Assembly (NCBI GenBank): GCA_034003585.1
Contig: JAVEYH010000006.1
Span: 10,628-74,627 of the forward strand
Source: JAPXSY01 sp034003585
GTDB lineage: Bacteria > Verrucomicrobiota > Kiritimatiellia > RFP12 > UBA1067
DNA: 64,000 nt
Direction of reading: 5' to 3'
The notes under the pieces were generated by a model. It was not told the DNA's origin. It did not search any database and saw only the letters and a list, made by a program, of their open reading frames with translations. Of the stretch, positions 44,192 through 52,592 are shown piece after piece. Position 1 is the first letter of the stretch; each line of letters opens with the position of its first letter. The translations under genes and the position numbers were made by a program.

Positions 44192-45709
44192 TCAGTGGGT
44201 CAGGCAGTACGTGATGAGGTTCGCGCCGAGACGCAGCGCGTCGGCGGTCTCGTAGCCGTACGAAAGGGGGTGCTCCTCGCCCTGCCAGCCCGCGGCCAGA
44301 TCAAACGGACTGTACAGGACCCGGGCCTGCCCGTCCACATTCAGCACTTCGATCAGCGGGGTCGTGAGGGTGGGGTGACGCGCGCGGGCCGCCAGCGTAT
44401 AGCGCACCGCATCCAGCTTGAACGGGCCCTGGAGAAAAACCGCATGTCCGGGCGGGAGCCTGGCGAAGGCGGAGTCGGGCAGGACTTTCTTCATCTCGCG
44501 GGAGACCGCTTGGTGGAACTCCTCCAAACCGAGCGAGTTGTCGATCAGCAGATAGCCTCCCGAGGTGAGGTATCCGCGCAAGGCAAAGGCCTCGGCCGGG
44601 TTCAGGGTGAAATCGCTGAGGCCCGAAAGATACAGGAAGCTGTAATCCGCCAGCGGGTCGGTGTCCAGCTTCACGGTGCGCGTCAGGTAGTTGGCCTTCA
44701 CGTTGAGCGTCTTTTTCATGAACCGGAGCAGATTGTGCGCGCCGCCGGGTTCGGTGTTCCACACGCCGTCCGTGCGGATCTGGGCGAACACCACGGGGTC
44801 GGCATCGGCCCGCGCGTCCTCCTCGCGGTAGAGTTGCGTTTTGGCGTGCGCCTGGCCCACACGGAAATATCCCAACGCGTACGCCGTGAGATTGAACCCG
44901 AGGCGGAGGGCGGAGGGCGGATCGTAGTAGTCCGCCTGCTCGACCCGTTCGGGCGCCGTGTTGTCCCACCCCGCGCCGAGACCGTAGGGGGAGAGGACCG
45001 CGGCAACCCGCGAGCCGATATGCACGCCGTCCATCACGGGCAGAATCCCCCGCTGCGTGCGGGTGTCCAGCCGGATCGTGTCGTCAACCATGTGAAAGAG
45101 GGGATGGTCAGCCGGCAGGCGGCGGATCTGCGCCTCGGGCAGGATGCGCCGCAGCTCCGTGAGCGCGGAAGTGTAGAAATAGGGGGAGCCGACCACCGAA
45201 TCGAACCAAACCATGCCGCCGGCCAGCAGGTAACGCCGGAGCGTCTCCCGTTCGGCATCAGTGAAGCGCAGCGACCGCCCGCCCGAAAAGTAGAGCACGG
45301 GGATCTCCCCCGGTTGCGCGCTGAACCCGGCGAGCGTGACGGACTCGGCCTTGTATTCGAGGCTGAGATGACGCTGCGCGGCGCGCAGCAGGGCCTGGCA
45401 GTCGGCCGGCACCATGTTCCAGTCGAACACCCGTGTGACCTGGCCGTTCTCCCAGGTGTAGTCGAGGTGGGAACCCCAAATCACCTTGCCGATCAGCGTG
45501 GAGGGGCTCGGCGGGCGTTTCTTTTCCGAGCGGCGCAGGGGCGTGGCAGGCAGGGGCAGGGGCGGCAGGGCCTCGCCGCCCTGGCGCATCTGGGGGGCCG
45601 CCCTCGGCGGCAGTCCCACCGGGCGGAGGAAATCGTCCTCGCCCGCCACGGACGCGAGCGTCACGCCCAGCACCGCGGCCGCGAGGTGCGGCAGGCCGCC
45701 CTTACTCAT
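44192..45709 (-). CDS. Secreted protein with two tandem DUF4159 domains
   Basis: The 505-residue precursor starts at an ATG preceded by GGAGGGAA, with a signal peptide (LPHLAAAVLGVTLASVAG). Two DUF4159 units follow: about 70-285 (LYFSGGRSLRFTDAERETLRRYLLAGGMVWFD read in parts, then IWGSHLDYTW upstream) and about 300-505 (FLYLSGLSDFTLNP, LRGYLTSGGYLLIDNSLG, YSPFDLAAGWQG). Both show the strand-helix core in which a glutamine-amidotransferase-like fold has lost its catalytic residues. DUF4159 genes usually accompany MoxR ATPase, DUF58 and VWA genes; here the partner is a PKD/TPR protein. The 8-bp overlap with the upstream gene implies coupled translation. Function unknown. Confidence 0.82.
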   Translation of the reverse strand: MSKGGLPHLAAAVLGVTLASVAGEDDFLRPVGLPPRAAPQMRQGGEALPPLPLPATPLRRSEKKRPPSPSTLIGKVIWGSHLDYTWENGQVTRVFDWNMVPADCQALLRAAQRHLSLEYKAESVTLAGFSAQPGEIPVLYFSGGRSLRFTDAERETLRRYLLAGGMVWFDSVVGSPYFYTSALTELRRILPEAQIRRLPADHPLFHMVDDTIRLDTRTQRGILPVMDGVHIGSRVAAVLSPYGLGAGWDNTAPERVEQADYYDPPSALRLGFNLTAYALGYFRVGQAHAKTQLYREEDARADADPVVFAQIRTDGVWNTEPGGAHNLLRFMKKTLNVKANYLTRTVKLDTDPLADYSFLYLSGLSDFTLNPAEAFALRGYLTSGGYLLIDNSLGLEEFHQAVSREMKKVLPDSAFARLPPGHAVFLQGPFKLDAVRYTLAARARHPTLTTPLIEVLNVDGQARVLYSPFDLAAGWQGEEHPLSYGYETADALRLGANLITYCLTH

Positions 45710-47783
45710 GGGTTCCCTCCTGGTTTGCGCGTTCGATCTCATGCAACAGCTCGCGCGCCTCAATCTCCTCCCGGGTCCACGCACTCTCCTTCCGGATCCG
45801 CGCGATCTGGCGCCGTGCGGGCAGGATCTCCCCCTGCCGCGCGTGCAACCGCGCCAGCTCCAGCCGCACCCGCGGCGTATACGTCTCATCCAAACCCGCT
45901 TGCAGCGTGCGCTGGAGGCAGACGATGGCCTTGCGCGGCTGACCGTTTCCCGCGAGCGCCTGGGCCTTGAGGAGGTTGATGCGCGGCGAGGCCCGCTCTT
46001 CGGGCCACTCCCACTCCAGCATGTCCACCTCGGTCAGACTTTCGCGGTACCGGCCTTGCCGCAACAGATTCTCGATCCGAAAGGAGCGACCATAATAGTC
46101 GAACAAAGCCTTTTTGTCTATGCCGGAGGCGCTGAGGAGCGCGCGCGCCCCGGGGATCGCCGCAAGCTGCTTCAGGGCCGTGGTGACGTCATCGAGAACC
46201 AGCGCGGCATCCGCCAGATAAATGTCCAGCAGCCGCGGTTCCCAATCCCGGAGATCCTCGCGCCGGATCGCGCTCAGGAGCGCGCGGGCCTCTTCCGGAC
46301 GGTTGAGGCAAAGCGTGAGCATCCCGCCGTAGTGCAGGGCCGCGGAGGCCCGCACGTTCGCCTCGCCCGTTTTGTCGATCAGCATGCGGAAACAGCGTTC
46401 GGCCAGCCCGTAAGACTCCCCCGCCTGCTGCACGCCGAGGGCCAGTTGCGTCAGGGCCGCGTCGCGGTCGGCGGGCGGCATCCGGTCTGCGGCGGCGAGC
46501 ACGCGGCCGCCAAAGTCGGCGGCCTCGCTTTCCCGGAGGAAAAAGAAGAGAAGATCCGTGATAAGCGCGTAACCCTGCGGCTGGATCCCGGTCTCGCGCT
46601 CCTGACGCACGGCGCGCTCCAGCAGGGCCAGGGTGCGGGCATCGTCGTTCTCGTCCTGGCCGTAACGGGGGGCGACGGGAACGCGCTGCCGGCACACGGA
46701 GACCTTGTTGCCGGCGGAAGTCACGCGGAGTGTGACCGGAACCTCCGCTTGTGCGAAGTAGAGGTGCTCGGCGGCCGGACCCGCGGCGCCAACACGGTTG
46801 TCGCCGAAATCCCAGGCGTAGGCGGGGGGGGTGCCCCGGCCGGCCGGCGCGGCCTCAAACGCGAAGTCGTGCAGCGATCGGCCGTTCAGCGTTACCATGT
46901 GGCGGTTCTCCCAGAGGAAATCGGCCGGGCGCGAACCGTCCCGCGCCAGGAGCGGACCCACCCGTGCGTATGCGGCCGGAGAAAAAAATTCCGGCCCGAT
47001 CACGGTGTGGCGCGTGCCGCCCGGTGGGATGATGGCGGCCACGGCAAAAGACTCGGCGCCGCTGTTGGCGTGAAGGTAGGTGAAGCGGTGGGTGCCGGGT
47101 TCGAGCCGGACACTGCCGCGGTGGCGCCCGTCCACCCCCTCATGGGCCGGATGACGGCCGGGCCACGAAACGACCGGAGTTGCGTTGACGAACAAAAACG
47201 AGGCGTCGGAGGAGACGGTGCAGAACTGCGTGACGCCGCGGTTCGTGACCGTCAGAAACCCCTCATACCGGTGCAGCGTGTTGGAGTTGGGGCCGAAGGG
47301 GTTGAAGGCGTCGAAGACATTCGCGGCGAACCTCCCCCCCAGAAACGGCGCGGCGGCCCACAGGCTCTGAAACTGCTCCGCCGTGGCCACCGCCCGGCCG
47401 TCGTAGCGCCGCGCAAGGTGGCGCAGTCCCGATCGAATCGGCCCCTCCGGTTGCGGCGGCGGCTCGGTGGAGGACGGGTAAAGCAGCAGGCGCTCACCGG
47501 GTTCGGCGTCGAAATGGATCGCGAAGCGGCTCCCCTCGCGGTGAAGCAGGCGGACCGGCCGCCGCGCGCCGCGCGCGTCAAACAAAGTGAACCCGGTGAA
47601 GCGGTCATCGAGGAAGAGCGTTGTGGTCGCCGTGAGGCCGTTGCCGCCGCTGCCCTCCACCTGCAGTTCCCGGCGGCACTCCGCCGCCGGGTCATGCCAA
47701 GCCGTCTCGGCCCCCCGCGCGGATGGCGGTCCGACCGCGAACCGGATGGCGAAACCCAATAAAAACGGAAACACCCTGCGCAC
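45702..47783 (-). CDS. Secreted PA14-like/PKD/TPR protein
   Basis: The 693-residue protein is best started at the GTG at 47783, eight bases after a G-rich site, giving a signal peptide (VRRVFPFLLGFAIRFAVG). The first 90 residues are beta-rich, then a PA14-like region (about 165-255, TVSSDASFLFVNATPVVSW, RGSVRLEPGTHRFTYLHAN), a PKD domain near 320-360 with the signature WDFGD, and a helical C-terminal half of TPR-like units (about 400-690). PKD and PA14 modules bind carbohydrate or protein in the cell envelope. It is followed by the tandem-DUF4159 gene with an 8-bp overlap. A promoter at 47842-47870 serves the pair. Confidence 0.75.
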   Translation of the reverse strand: MRRVFPFLLGFAIRFAVGPPSARGAETAWHDPAAECRRELQVEGSGGNGLTATTTLFLDDRFTGFTLFDARGARRPVRLLHREGSRFAIHFDAEPGERLLLYPSSTEPPPQPEGPIRSGLRHLARRYDGRAVATAEQFQSLWAAAPFLGGRFAANVFDAFNPFGPNSNTLHRYEGFLTVTNRGVTQFCTVSSDASFLFVNATPVVSWPGRHPAHEGVDGRHRGSVRLEPGTHRFTYLHANSGAESFAVAAIIPPGGTRHTVIGPEFFSPAAYARVGPLLARDGSRPADFLWENRHMVTLNGRSLHDFAFEAAPAGRGTPPAYAWDFGDNRVGAAGPAAEHLYFAQAEVPVTLRVTSAGNKVSVCRQRVPVAPRYGQDENDDARTLALLERAVRQERETGIQPQGYALITDLLFFFLRESEAADFGGRVLAAADRMPPADRDAALTQLALGVQQAGESYGLAERCFRMLIDKTGEANVRASAALHYGGMLTLCLNRPEEARALLSAIRREDLRDWEPRLLDIYLADAALVLDDVTTALKQLAAIPGARALLSASGIDKKALFDYYGRSFRIENLLRQGRYRESLTEVDMLEWEWPEERASPRINLLKAQALAGNGQPRKAIVCLQRTLQAGLDETYTPRVRLELARLHARQGEILPARRQIARIRKESAWTREEIEARELLHEIERANQEGTHE

Positions 47784-47841
47784 GCTGACCCGCCCCCTGA
47801 ACGGTGTGCGGACAAACCCTCCCGTTTGCCCGATGCACGGT

Positions 47842-47870
47842 ATGATGCGCCATCCTCCGGCTAAAGCCAA
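47842..47870 (-). promoter_or_regulatory. Promoter of the PKD/TPR-DUF4159 pair
   Basis: Minus-strand TTGGCT (47865-47870), 17 bp, CATCAT (47842-47847). Predicted start about 50 bases before the GTG at 47783. Confidence 0.5.
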
Positions 47871-47974
47871 GGGATCATTTTCGGGACTGACCCGGATTCC
47901 CCCCGCCGGGCGGCATCGCGCTGTTCGCGAACGGAACCGGTTCATCCAGGAAAGCCGCCCCGCGCCGCGATTGT

Positions 47975-48003
47975 TTGTCAGCGCCCGCGGTTTCTGGTTT
48001 AAT
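47975..48003 (+). promoter_or_regulatory. Promoter of valS
   Basis: TTGTCA (47975-47980), 17 bp, TTTAAT (47998-48003), 44 bases before the ATG at 48047. The 263-bp divergent gap between the two promoters contains nothing else I can name. Confidence 0.6.
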
Positions 48004-48046
48004 ATCCTCTTTTTCGCGACCCGCAACCTGTAAACCCGGACTTTTT

Positions 48047-50722
48047 ATGGACAAGCATTACGACCCCAAGACCGTCGAAAACAAGTGGTACGCGTGGTGG
48101 GAGGAGACCGGCCAGTTCCACGCGGAGGCGTCGCAGGGCGGCGAACCCTACAGTGTGGTGATCCCGCCGCCGAATGTGACGGGGATCCTGCACATGGGCC
48201 ACGCGCTCAACAACACCATCCAGGATGTGCTGGTGCGCTGGCGCCGCATGCAGGGCCGCAACACGGTCTGGATGCCGGGCACCGACCACGCGGGCATCGC
48301 CACGCAAAACGTGGTGGAGAAGGCGCTGCGCAAAGAGGGCCTCTCGCGGCGCGATCTCGGGCGCGAGAAATTTCTGGAGCGCGTGTGGGAGTGGCGCAAG
48401 GAGTACGGCGGCACCATCGTGCGCCAGCTCCGCAAGCTCGGGGCGAGCTGCGACTGGTCGCGCGAACGCTTCACCATGGACGAAGGGTTGAGCGAGGCGG
48501 TGGCCGAGGTGTTCTGCCGGCTCTACGACGAGGGCCTCATCTACCGCGGCAACTACATCGTGAACTGGTGCCCGCGCTGCCACACCGCGCTGTCGGACGA
48601 GGAGAGCGAGCATCAGGACACGGCCGGCCATCTCTGGCACATCCGCTACCCGATTCCGGGCGGCGGCGAGGTCGTGGTGGCGACCACGCGCCCCGAGACC
48701 ATGCTGGGCGACACGGCGGTGGCGGTGAACCCGGCGGATGAGCGCTATCAGGAGCTGGTCGGTAAGTCCGTGACCCTGCCGCTCCTGAACCGCGAGATCC
48801 CGGTGGTCGCGGACGAGTACGTGGACCGCGCCTTCGGCACGGGCGTCGTGAAGATCACGCCCGCGCACGACCCGAACGATTTCCAGGTGGCGCAGCGCCA
48901 CAGTCTGCCGGTCCTCAACGTCATGAACGGCGACGGCACGATGAACGGGGAGGCCGGCCCGTATGCGGGCATGGACCGCTTCGCCTGCCGCAAGAAGGTG
49001 ATCGCCGACCTCGAGGCCCAGGGGCTGCTGGTCAAGGCCGATCCGCATCAGCACGCGGTCGGCCACTGCTACCGCTGCGATACCGTGGTCGAGCCGCGGC
49101 TCTCCAAGCAGTGGTTCGTGCGCATGAAGCCGCTCGCCGCCCCGGCCATCGAGGCCGTGCGCGCCGGCAAGGTCAGCTTCTTGCCGCAGCGCTGGGAAAA
49201 GACCTATTTCGAGTGGATGGAGAACATCCGCGACTGGTGCATCTCGCGCCAGATCTGGTGGGGCCACCGCATTCCGGTCTACACCTGCGCGGGCTGCGCG
49301 CACGAGTGGGCCGCGAAGAAAACCCCGGAGGCGTGCCCCCAATGCGGCGCGGCGGCGATCACGCAGGACGAGGACGTGCTCGACACCTGGTTCTCCTCGT
49401 GGCTCTGGCCCTTCAGCACCTTCGGCTGGCCCAAGGACCACCCGGACCTGAAGTTTTACTATCCGACCCGCGATCTGGCCACCGCGCCGGAGATCCTCTT
49501 CTTCTGGGTCGCGCGCATGATCATGGCCGGCTGCAAGTTCATGGGTGAGGTGCCCTTCCGCACGGTGTATCTGCACGGCACGGTGCGCGACGACAAGGGC
49601 CGCAAGATGAGCAAGAGCCTGGGCAATTCCATCGACCCGCTCGACATCATCGAGACCTACAGCGCCGACTCGCTGCGCTTCAGCCTGATGCTCATCACCT
49701 CCACCGGTATGGACGTCTACGTCAACATGGAGAAGTTCGAGATCGGGCGCAACTTCGCGACCAAGGTCTGGAACGCCGCGCGCTTCATGAAGATGCACAT
49801 GGAGAAGCTGCCCGGCACAAACTGGCGCGAAGCGGTCCGCCGCGAGCTGGCGCTCGATCCGGCACTGCTGCGCGATGACGACCGCCACATGCTCGCCACC
49901 TGCGAGAACGCCGTGCGCGCCGTGACCGGACATCTGGAGGCGTTCCGCCTGCAGGACGGCGCGCTGGCGATCTACGATTTCGTCTGGAGCCAGTTCTGCG
50001 ATTGGTATCTCGAATACGCGAAGCCGGATCTGAACGGCCCGGACGAGGCGCGCCGCCGCCAGGTGCTGGCCGTGATGGCCGATGTCTTCGCCAAGGCGCT
50101 CAAGCTGCTGCACCCCTACATGCCGTTCCTCACCGAGGAGCTGTGGCACCAGATGGGGTACGGCACGGCGGAAGAGAGCATCATGCGCGCGCCGTGGCCC
50201 GCGCCCTACACCGACGCGCAGCGCGCGGCGTGGGGACTGAGCGAGGAGGTCACCGCTTTCGTCACTGCCCGGCGCGAGCTGGTCACCGCCGGCCGCGCGC
50301 TGCGCGCCGACTACAACGTCGCGCCCTCCAAATTCCTGCACTACATCGTGCAGGCTGTGGACGAAGCCGTTGCGGAGCGTCTGAATGCCGACGCCGAGAC
50401 GCTCAAGCAGCAGTTGCGTTCCGACCGCCTGGAGATCGTCGCGGGCGGCGGCGAGAAAGCCATGCCCGGCGCGCTCTGCAAGCTCGGCACGGTCTACCTG
50501 CCTCTGGACGGCGTGGTGGACGTCAAGGCCGAGGCCGCGCGCGTGAAGGCCGAGTTGGAGAAGACGCGCGGGTTCCTCAAAGGCGTGGAAGCCAAACTCG
50601 GCAACGGGGGGTTCGTGGCCAAGGCGCCCGCGGCCGTGATCGAGCAGCAGCGCGCCAAGCGGATAGAGCTGACCGAGACCGTCGCGCGGCTCGAGAAGCT
50701 GTACGCGACGTTTGGGGGATGA
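48047..50722 (+). CDS. valS: Valyl-tRNA synthetase
   Basis: The 891-residue class Ia synthetase charges tRNA-Val. The HIGH motif is HMGH at 49-52 (PPPNVTGILHMGHALNNT), the KMSKS motif is at 520-524, and the CP1 editing domain lies between, with ATTRPETMLGDTAVAVNP and AFGTGVVKITPAHDPNDF near 220-300. The segment GASCDWSRERFTMD near 133 is typical of ValRS. The C-terminal coiled-coil arm that clamps the tRNA elbow runs from about 820 to the end (VKAEAARVKAELEKTRGFL). The ATG at 48047 follows a promoter at 47975-48003. The restriction endonuclease gene starts three bases after its stop. Confidence 0.97.
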   Translation: MDKHYDPKTVENKWYAWWEETGQFHAEASQGGEPYSVVIPPPNVTGILHMGHALNNTIQDVLVRWRRMQGRNTVWMPGTDHAGIATQNVVEKALRKEGLSRRDLGREKFLERVWEWRKEYGGTIVRQLRKLGASCDWSRERFTMDEGLSEAVAEVFCRLYDEGLIYRGNYIVNWCPRCHTALSDEESEHQDTAGHLWHIRYPIPGGGEVVVATTRPETMLGDTAVAVNPADERYQELVGKSVTLPLLNREIPVVADEYVDRAFGTGVVKITPAHDPNDFQVAQRHSLPVLNVMNGDGTMNGEAGPYAGMDRFACRKKVIADLEAQGLLVKADPHQHAVGHCYRCDTVVEPRLSKQWFVRMKPLAAPAIEAVRAGKVSFLPQRWEKTYFEWMENIRDWCISRQIWWGHRIPVYTCAGCAHEWAAKKTPEACPQCGAAAITQDEDVLDTWFSSWLWPFSTFGWPKDHPDLKFYYPTRDLATAPEILFFWVARMIMAGCKFMGEVPFRTVYLHGTVRDDKGRKMSKSLGNSIDPLDIIETYSADSLRFSLMLITSTGMDVYVNMEKFEIGRNFATKVWNAARFMKMHMEKLPGTNWREAVRRELALDPALLRDDDRHMLATCENAVRAVTGHLEAFRLQDGALAIYDFVWSQFCDWYLEYAKPDLNGPDEARRRQVLAVMADVFAKALKLLHPYMPFLTEELWHQMGYGTAEESIMRAPWPAPYTDAQRAAWGLSEEVTAFVTARRELVTAGRALRADYNVAPSKFLHYIVQAVDEAVAERLNADAETLKQQLRSDRLEIVAGGGEKAMPGALCKLGTVYLPLDGVVDVKAEAARVKAELEKTRGFLKGVEAKLGNGGFVAKAPAAVIEQQRAKRIELTETVARLEKLYATFGG

Positions 50723-50725
50723 GAC

Positions 50726-51343
50726 ATGGCGATCATTAGAAACGTGGTTTCCGAAGAAGGATTTAACACCGACCTCGCGCTACCGTTCGAGTTGCGTTTG
50801 GCTGATTTCCGTTTGGCCGTCCAAGACGTATATGATTTCTTCTTCGACGTAAATTCAACGTTACAAACGAAAGGGTTGCAGCGTTTGGATGACATGTTAC
50901 GTCCGGCCATTATGTCAGGCGTCCTGTCGGATATGTTGACGGCAAGTCTTGCTAAGCATTCGCGTTCGTTGTGTGAGAACAAATATTTTAACGGGCATCC
51001 GGATTTAATTGTTCGAGGTGTGTATTCCGACAACGCTGTGAAGGCTGGCGATCAGGGCGTTGAAATTAAAACGACCCGCAAAAGCGGTGGTGCCGTAGAT
51101 ACGCATGGTGCACGGAATCAGTGGATGTGCGTGTTCGTTTATGAGGTGGATGATCAGACTGAACCGGCAACGCAACGAAAGCCTATGACCATAACTGAAA
51201 TCTACCTTGGGCATGTTGCCGTGGATGATTTTAGAAAAAATGCCCGAGGCGAATTAGGAACCCGCACCGCCACGTTGCATAAAGACGGGATTGCGAAACT
51301 CAGAGAGAGTTGGGTCTATCGACGCCCCTTGCATCGCGCTTGA
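50726..51343 (+). CDS. Putative type II restriction endonuclease (PD-(D/E)XK)
   Basis: The 205-residue protein is assigned by motif and context. HPDLIVRGVY places P92-D93, and GVEIKTTRK places E113 and K115, together the PD-x19-ExK nuclease core, with QWMCVFVYEVD as the next strand. A convergent DNA methyltransferase gene begins the other side and overlaps its 3' end by 90 bp (51254-51343), so the pair forms a restriction-modification system. The ATG is three bases after the valS stop, behind GGGGGATGAG, so it is likely read from the valS transcript. Base composition is more AT-rich than valS, which supports horizontal acquisition. Recognition sequence not known. Confidence 0.75.
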   Translation: MAIIRNVVSEEGFNTDLALPFELRLADFRLAVQDVYDFFFDVNSTLQTKGLQRLDDMLRPAIMSGVLSDMLTASLAKHSRSLCENKYFNGHPDLIVRGVYSDNAVKAGDQGVEIKTTRKSGGAVDTHGARNQWMCVFVYEVDDQTEPATQRKPMTITEIYLGHVAVDDFRKNARGELGTRTATLHKDGIAKLRESWVYRRPLHRA

Positions 51344-52504
51344 AAAGGGGTGCTTGTCTGTCACACAACCCGCTAGTTTCGCCACGGATTCACAGGCCAG
51401 TCTGAAATAGGCCTTATCTTTTTCGGTTCCCATGCTTTCGTACCCGACGGCTTCCGCCGCCGCAAGGGTCGATCCCGAGCCCGCGAACGTGTCGACCACG
51501 ACGCCTTTTCCGAGTGGTAAAACCGCTCTGACAAGTTGGCGGAGAAAAGCTTGCGGTTTGAGGCTTGGGTGCGGCGCAAGTTCACGCTCTGTTTTGCGTG
51601 TGGGTGCTGATTCGATCACGTCGCCGAACGGTTTGTCTTTCTCCGGTCGGCGGAATCCGCCGGTTCCCCATATACGCAGATTGTCTTGGGCACGCCCTTG
51701 AAGCGGTTTACGGTAGATCAACCACGGTTCCCACATGGAGCGCGGCATGACGCTGACATCCGAGAACTCTTCATGCGCGGCCTTGGGTCGGTCTCCACCG
51801 CGCATGGTCATCGTCAGGCGAATCAATTCGCCGCGCCGCTCGAGTCCCGCATCGGCCAATGCTTGCGATACAATGTATGACAAAAGCGGATTGGACGCCA
51901 CAATCACGTTTGCCCCCGGAACCAGTTTGGGAAGAAGGGCGCGGCCCCATCGCGTAAAGAACGCTCTGAGTTCTCGCAATTGCTCGGGTGAGAGGATTGT
52001 AAAGCGGGGGAGCGGCGCACGCTGATGTCCGTCGAACGATGGCGGAATTCGCCAGACACCGCCTTTGCCTTCCCGCAGTTTTGCGACTTGTTCTTTTGAG
52101 TATTCGAAAAGGCCGTAGGGTGGGTCAGTGACGACGGCGTGAAGGCTGTGGTTGTCTCGGCTTTCTAACCAACCAAAACAATCGGCGTGAAACAGAGTGG
52201 CGAATCGACCGACTTTTTTATGCGGGAATTCATCGGCCGCTCGAATCTTGGTCTCAACAGGCTCAGCAAATCCGGGAAATGTCGGGGCACACGAATAGAA
52301 GCCGCGCGACTCTCGAACGAAGAGGTCCGGTGTGTTGAGCCGAAGGTAGGAGCGCACGGAGGATGTGGACACGCCTCCGAGTCGTAGTCGTACGGCGTCC
52401 GATATTTCGGCGACGGAGAGCGGTCGTTGCGCTGTCTTAACGGTATCAAGAATGGCGTCGCGAACTTGGCCCGGCGCCTTTCTTGCCTTTGCGTCGTAAT
52501 TCAT
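51254..52504 (-). CDS. DNA methyltransferase (N6-adenine/N4-cytosine, beta class) with N-terminal winged helix
   Basis: The 416-residue protein has the beta-class order of amino-methyltransferases: TDPPYG (motif IV) at 126-131, HPSLKP (motif X-like) at 312-317 and the SAM-binding FAGSGST (motif I) at 340-346. It transfers a methyl group to an adenine or cytosine amino group. Residues 13-70 form an extra winged-helix-like region (AILDTVKTAQRPLSVAEISDAVRLRLGGVSTSSVRSYLRL, read in parts) not usual in such enzymes, which could bind its own promoter. The start at 52504 is leaderless from the promoter 52512-52540. It overlaps the convergent endonuclease gene by 90 bp. Confidence 0.9.
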   Translation of the reverse strand: MNYDAKARKAPGQVRDAILDTVKTAQRPLSVAEISDAVRLRLGGVSTSSVRSYLRLNTPDLFVRESRGFYSCAPTFPGFAEPVETKIRAADEFPHKKVGRFATLFHADCFGWLESRDNHSLHAVVTDPPYGLFEYSKEQVAKLREGKGGVWRIPPSFDGHQRAPLPRFTILSPEQLRELRAFFTRWGRALLPKLVPGANVIVASNPLLSYIVSQALADAGLERRGELIRLTMTMRGGDRPKAAHEEFSDVSVMPRSMWEPWLIYRKPLQGRAQDNLRIWGTGGFRRPEKDKPFGDVIESAPTRKTERELAPHPSLKPQAFLRQLVRAVLPLGKGVVVDTFAGSGSTLAAAEAVGYESMGTEKDKAYFRLACESVAKLAGCVTDKHPFSSAMQGASIDPTLSEFRNPVFMQRGGAGS

Positions 52505-52511
52505 GGCGCAC

Positions 52512-52540
52512 AGGTTAGACGTCTGGACGTCTTTTGTCAA
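52512..52540 (-). promoter_or_regulatory. Methyltransferase promoter with operator-like palindrome
   Basis: Minus-strand TTGACA (52535-52540), 17 bp, TAACCT (52512-52517). Between the boxes lies AGACGTC-TG-GACGTCT (52517-52532), a 7-bp inverted repeat made of two GACGTC sites. The predicted transcription start falls at the ATG (52504), so the message appears leaderless. The palindrome covers the whole spacer and would block RNA polymerase if bound. Confidence 0.65.
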
Positions 52541-52592
52541 GGAAACTGCCACTCGTGATCCACACGCCGGGGCCGGTGTGGCACGGCGGTTG

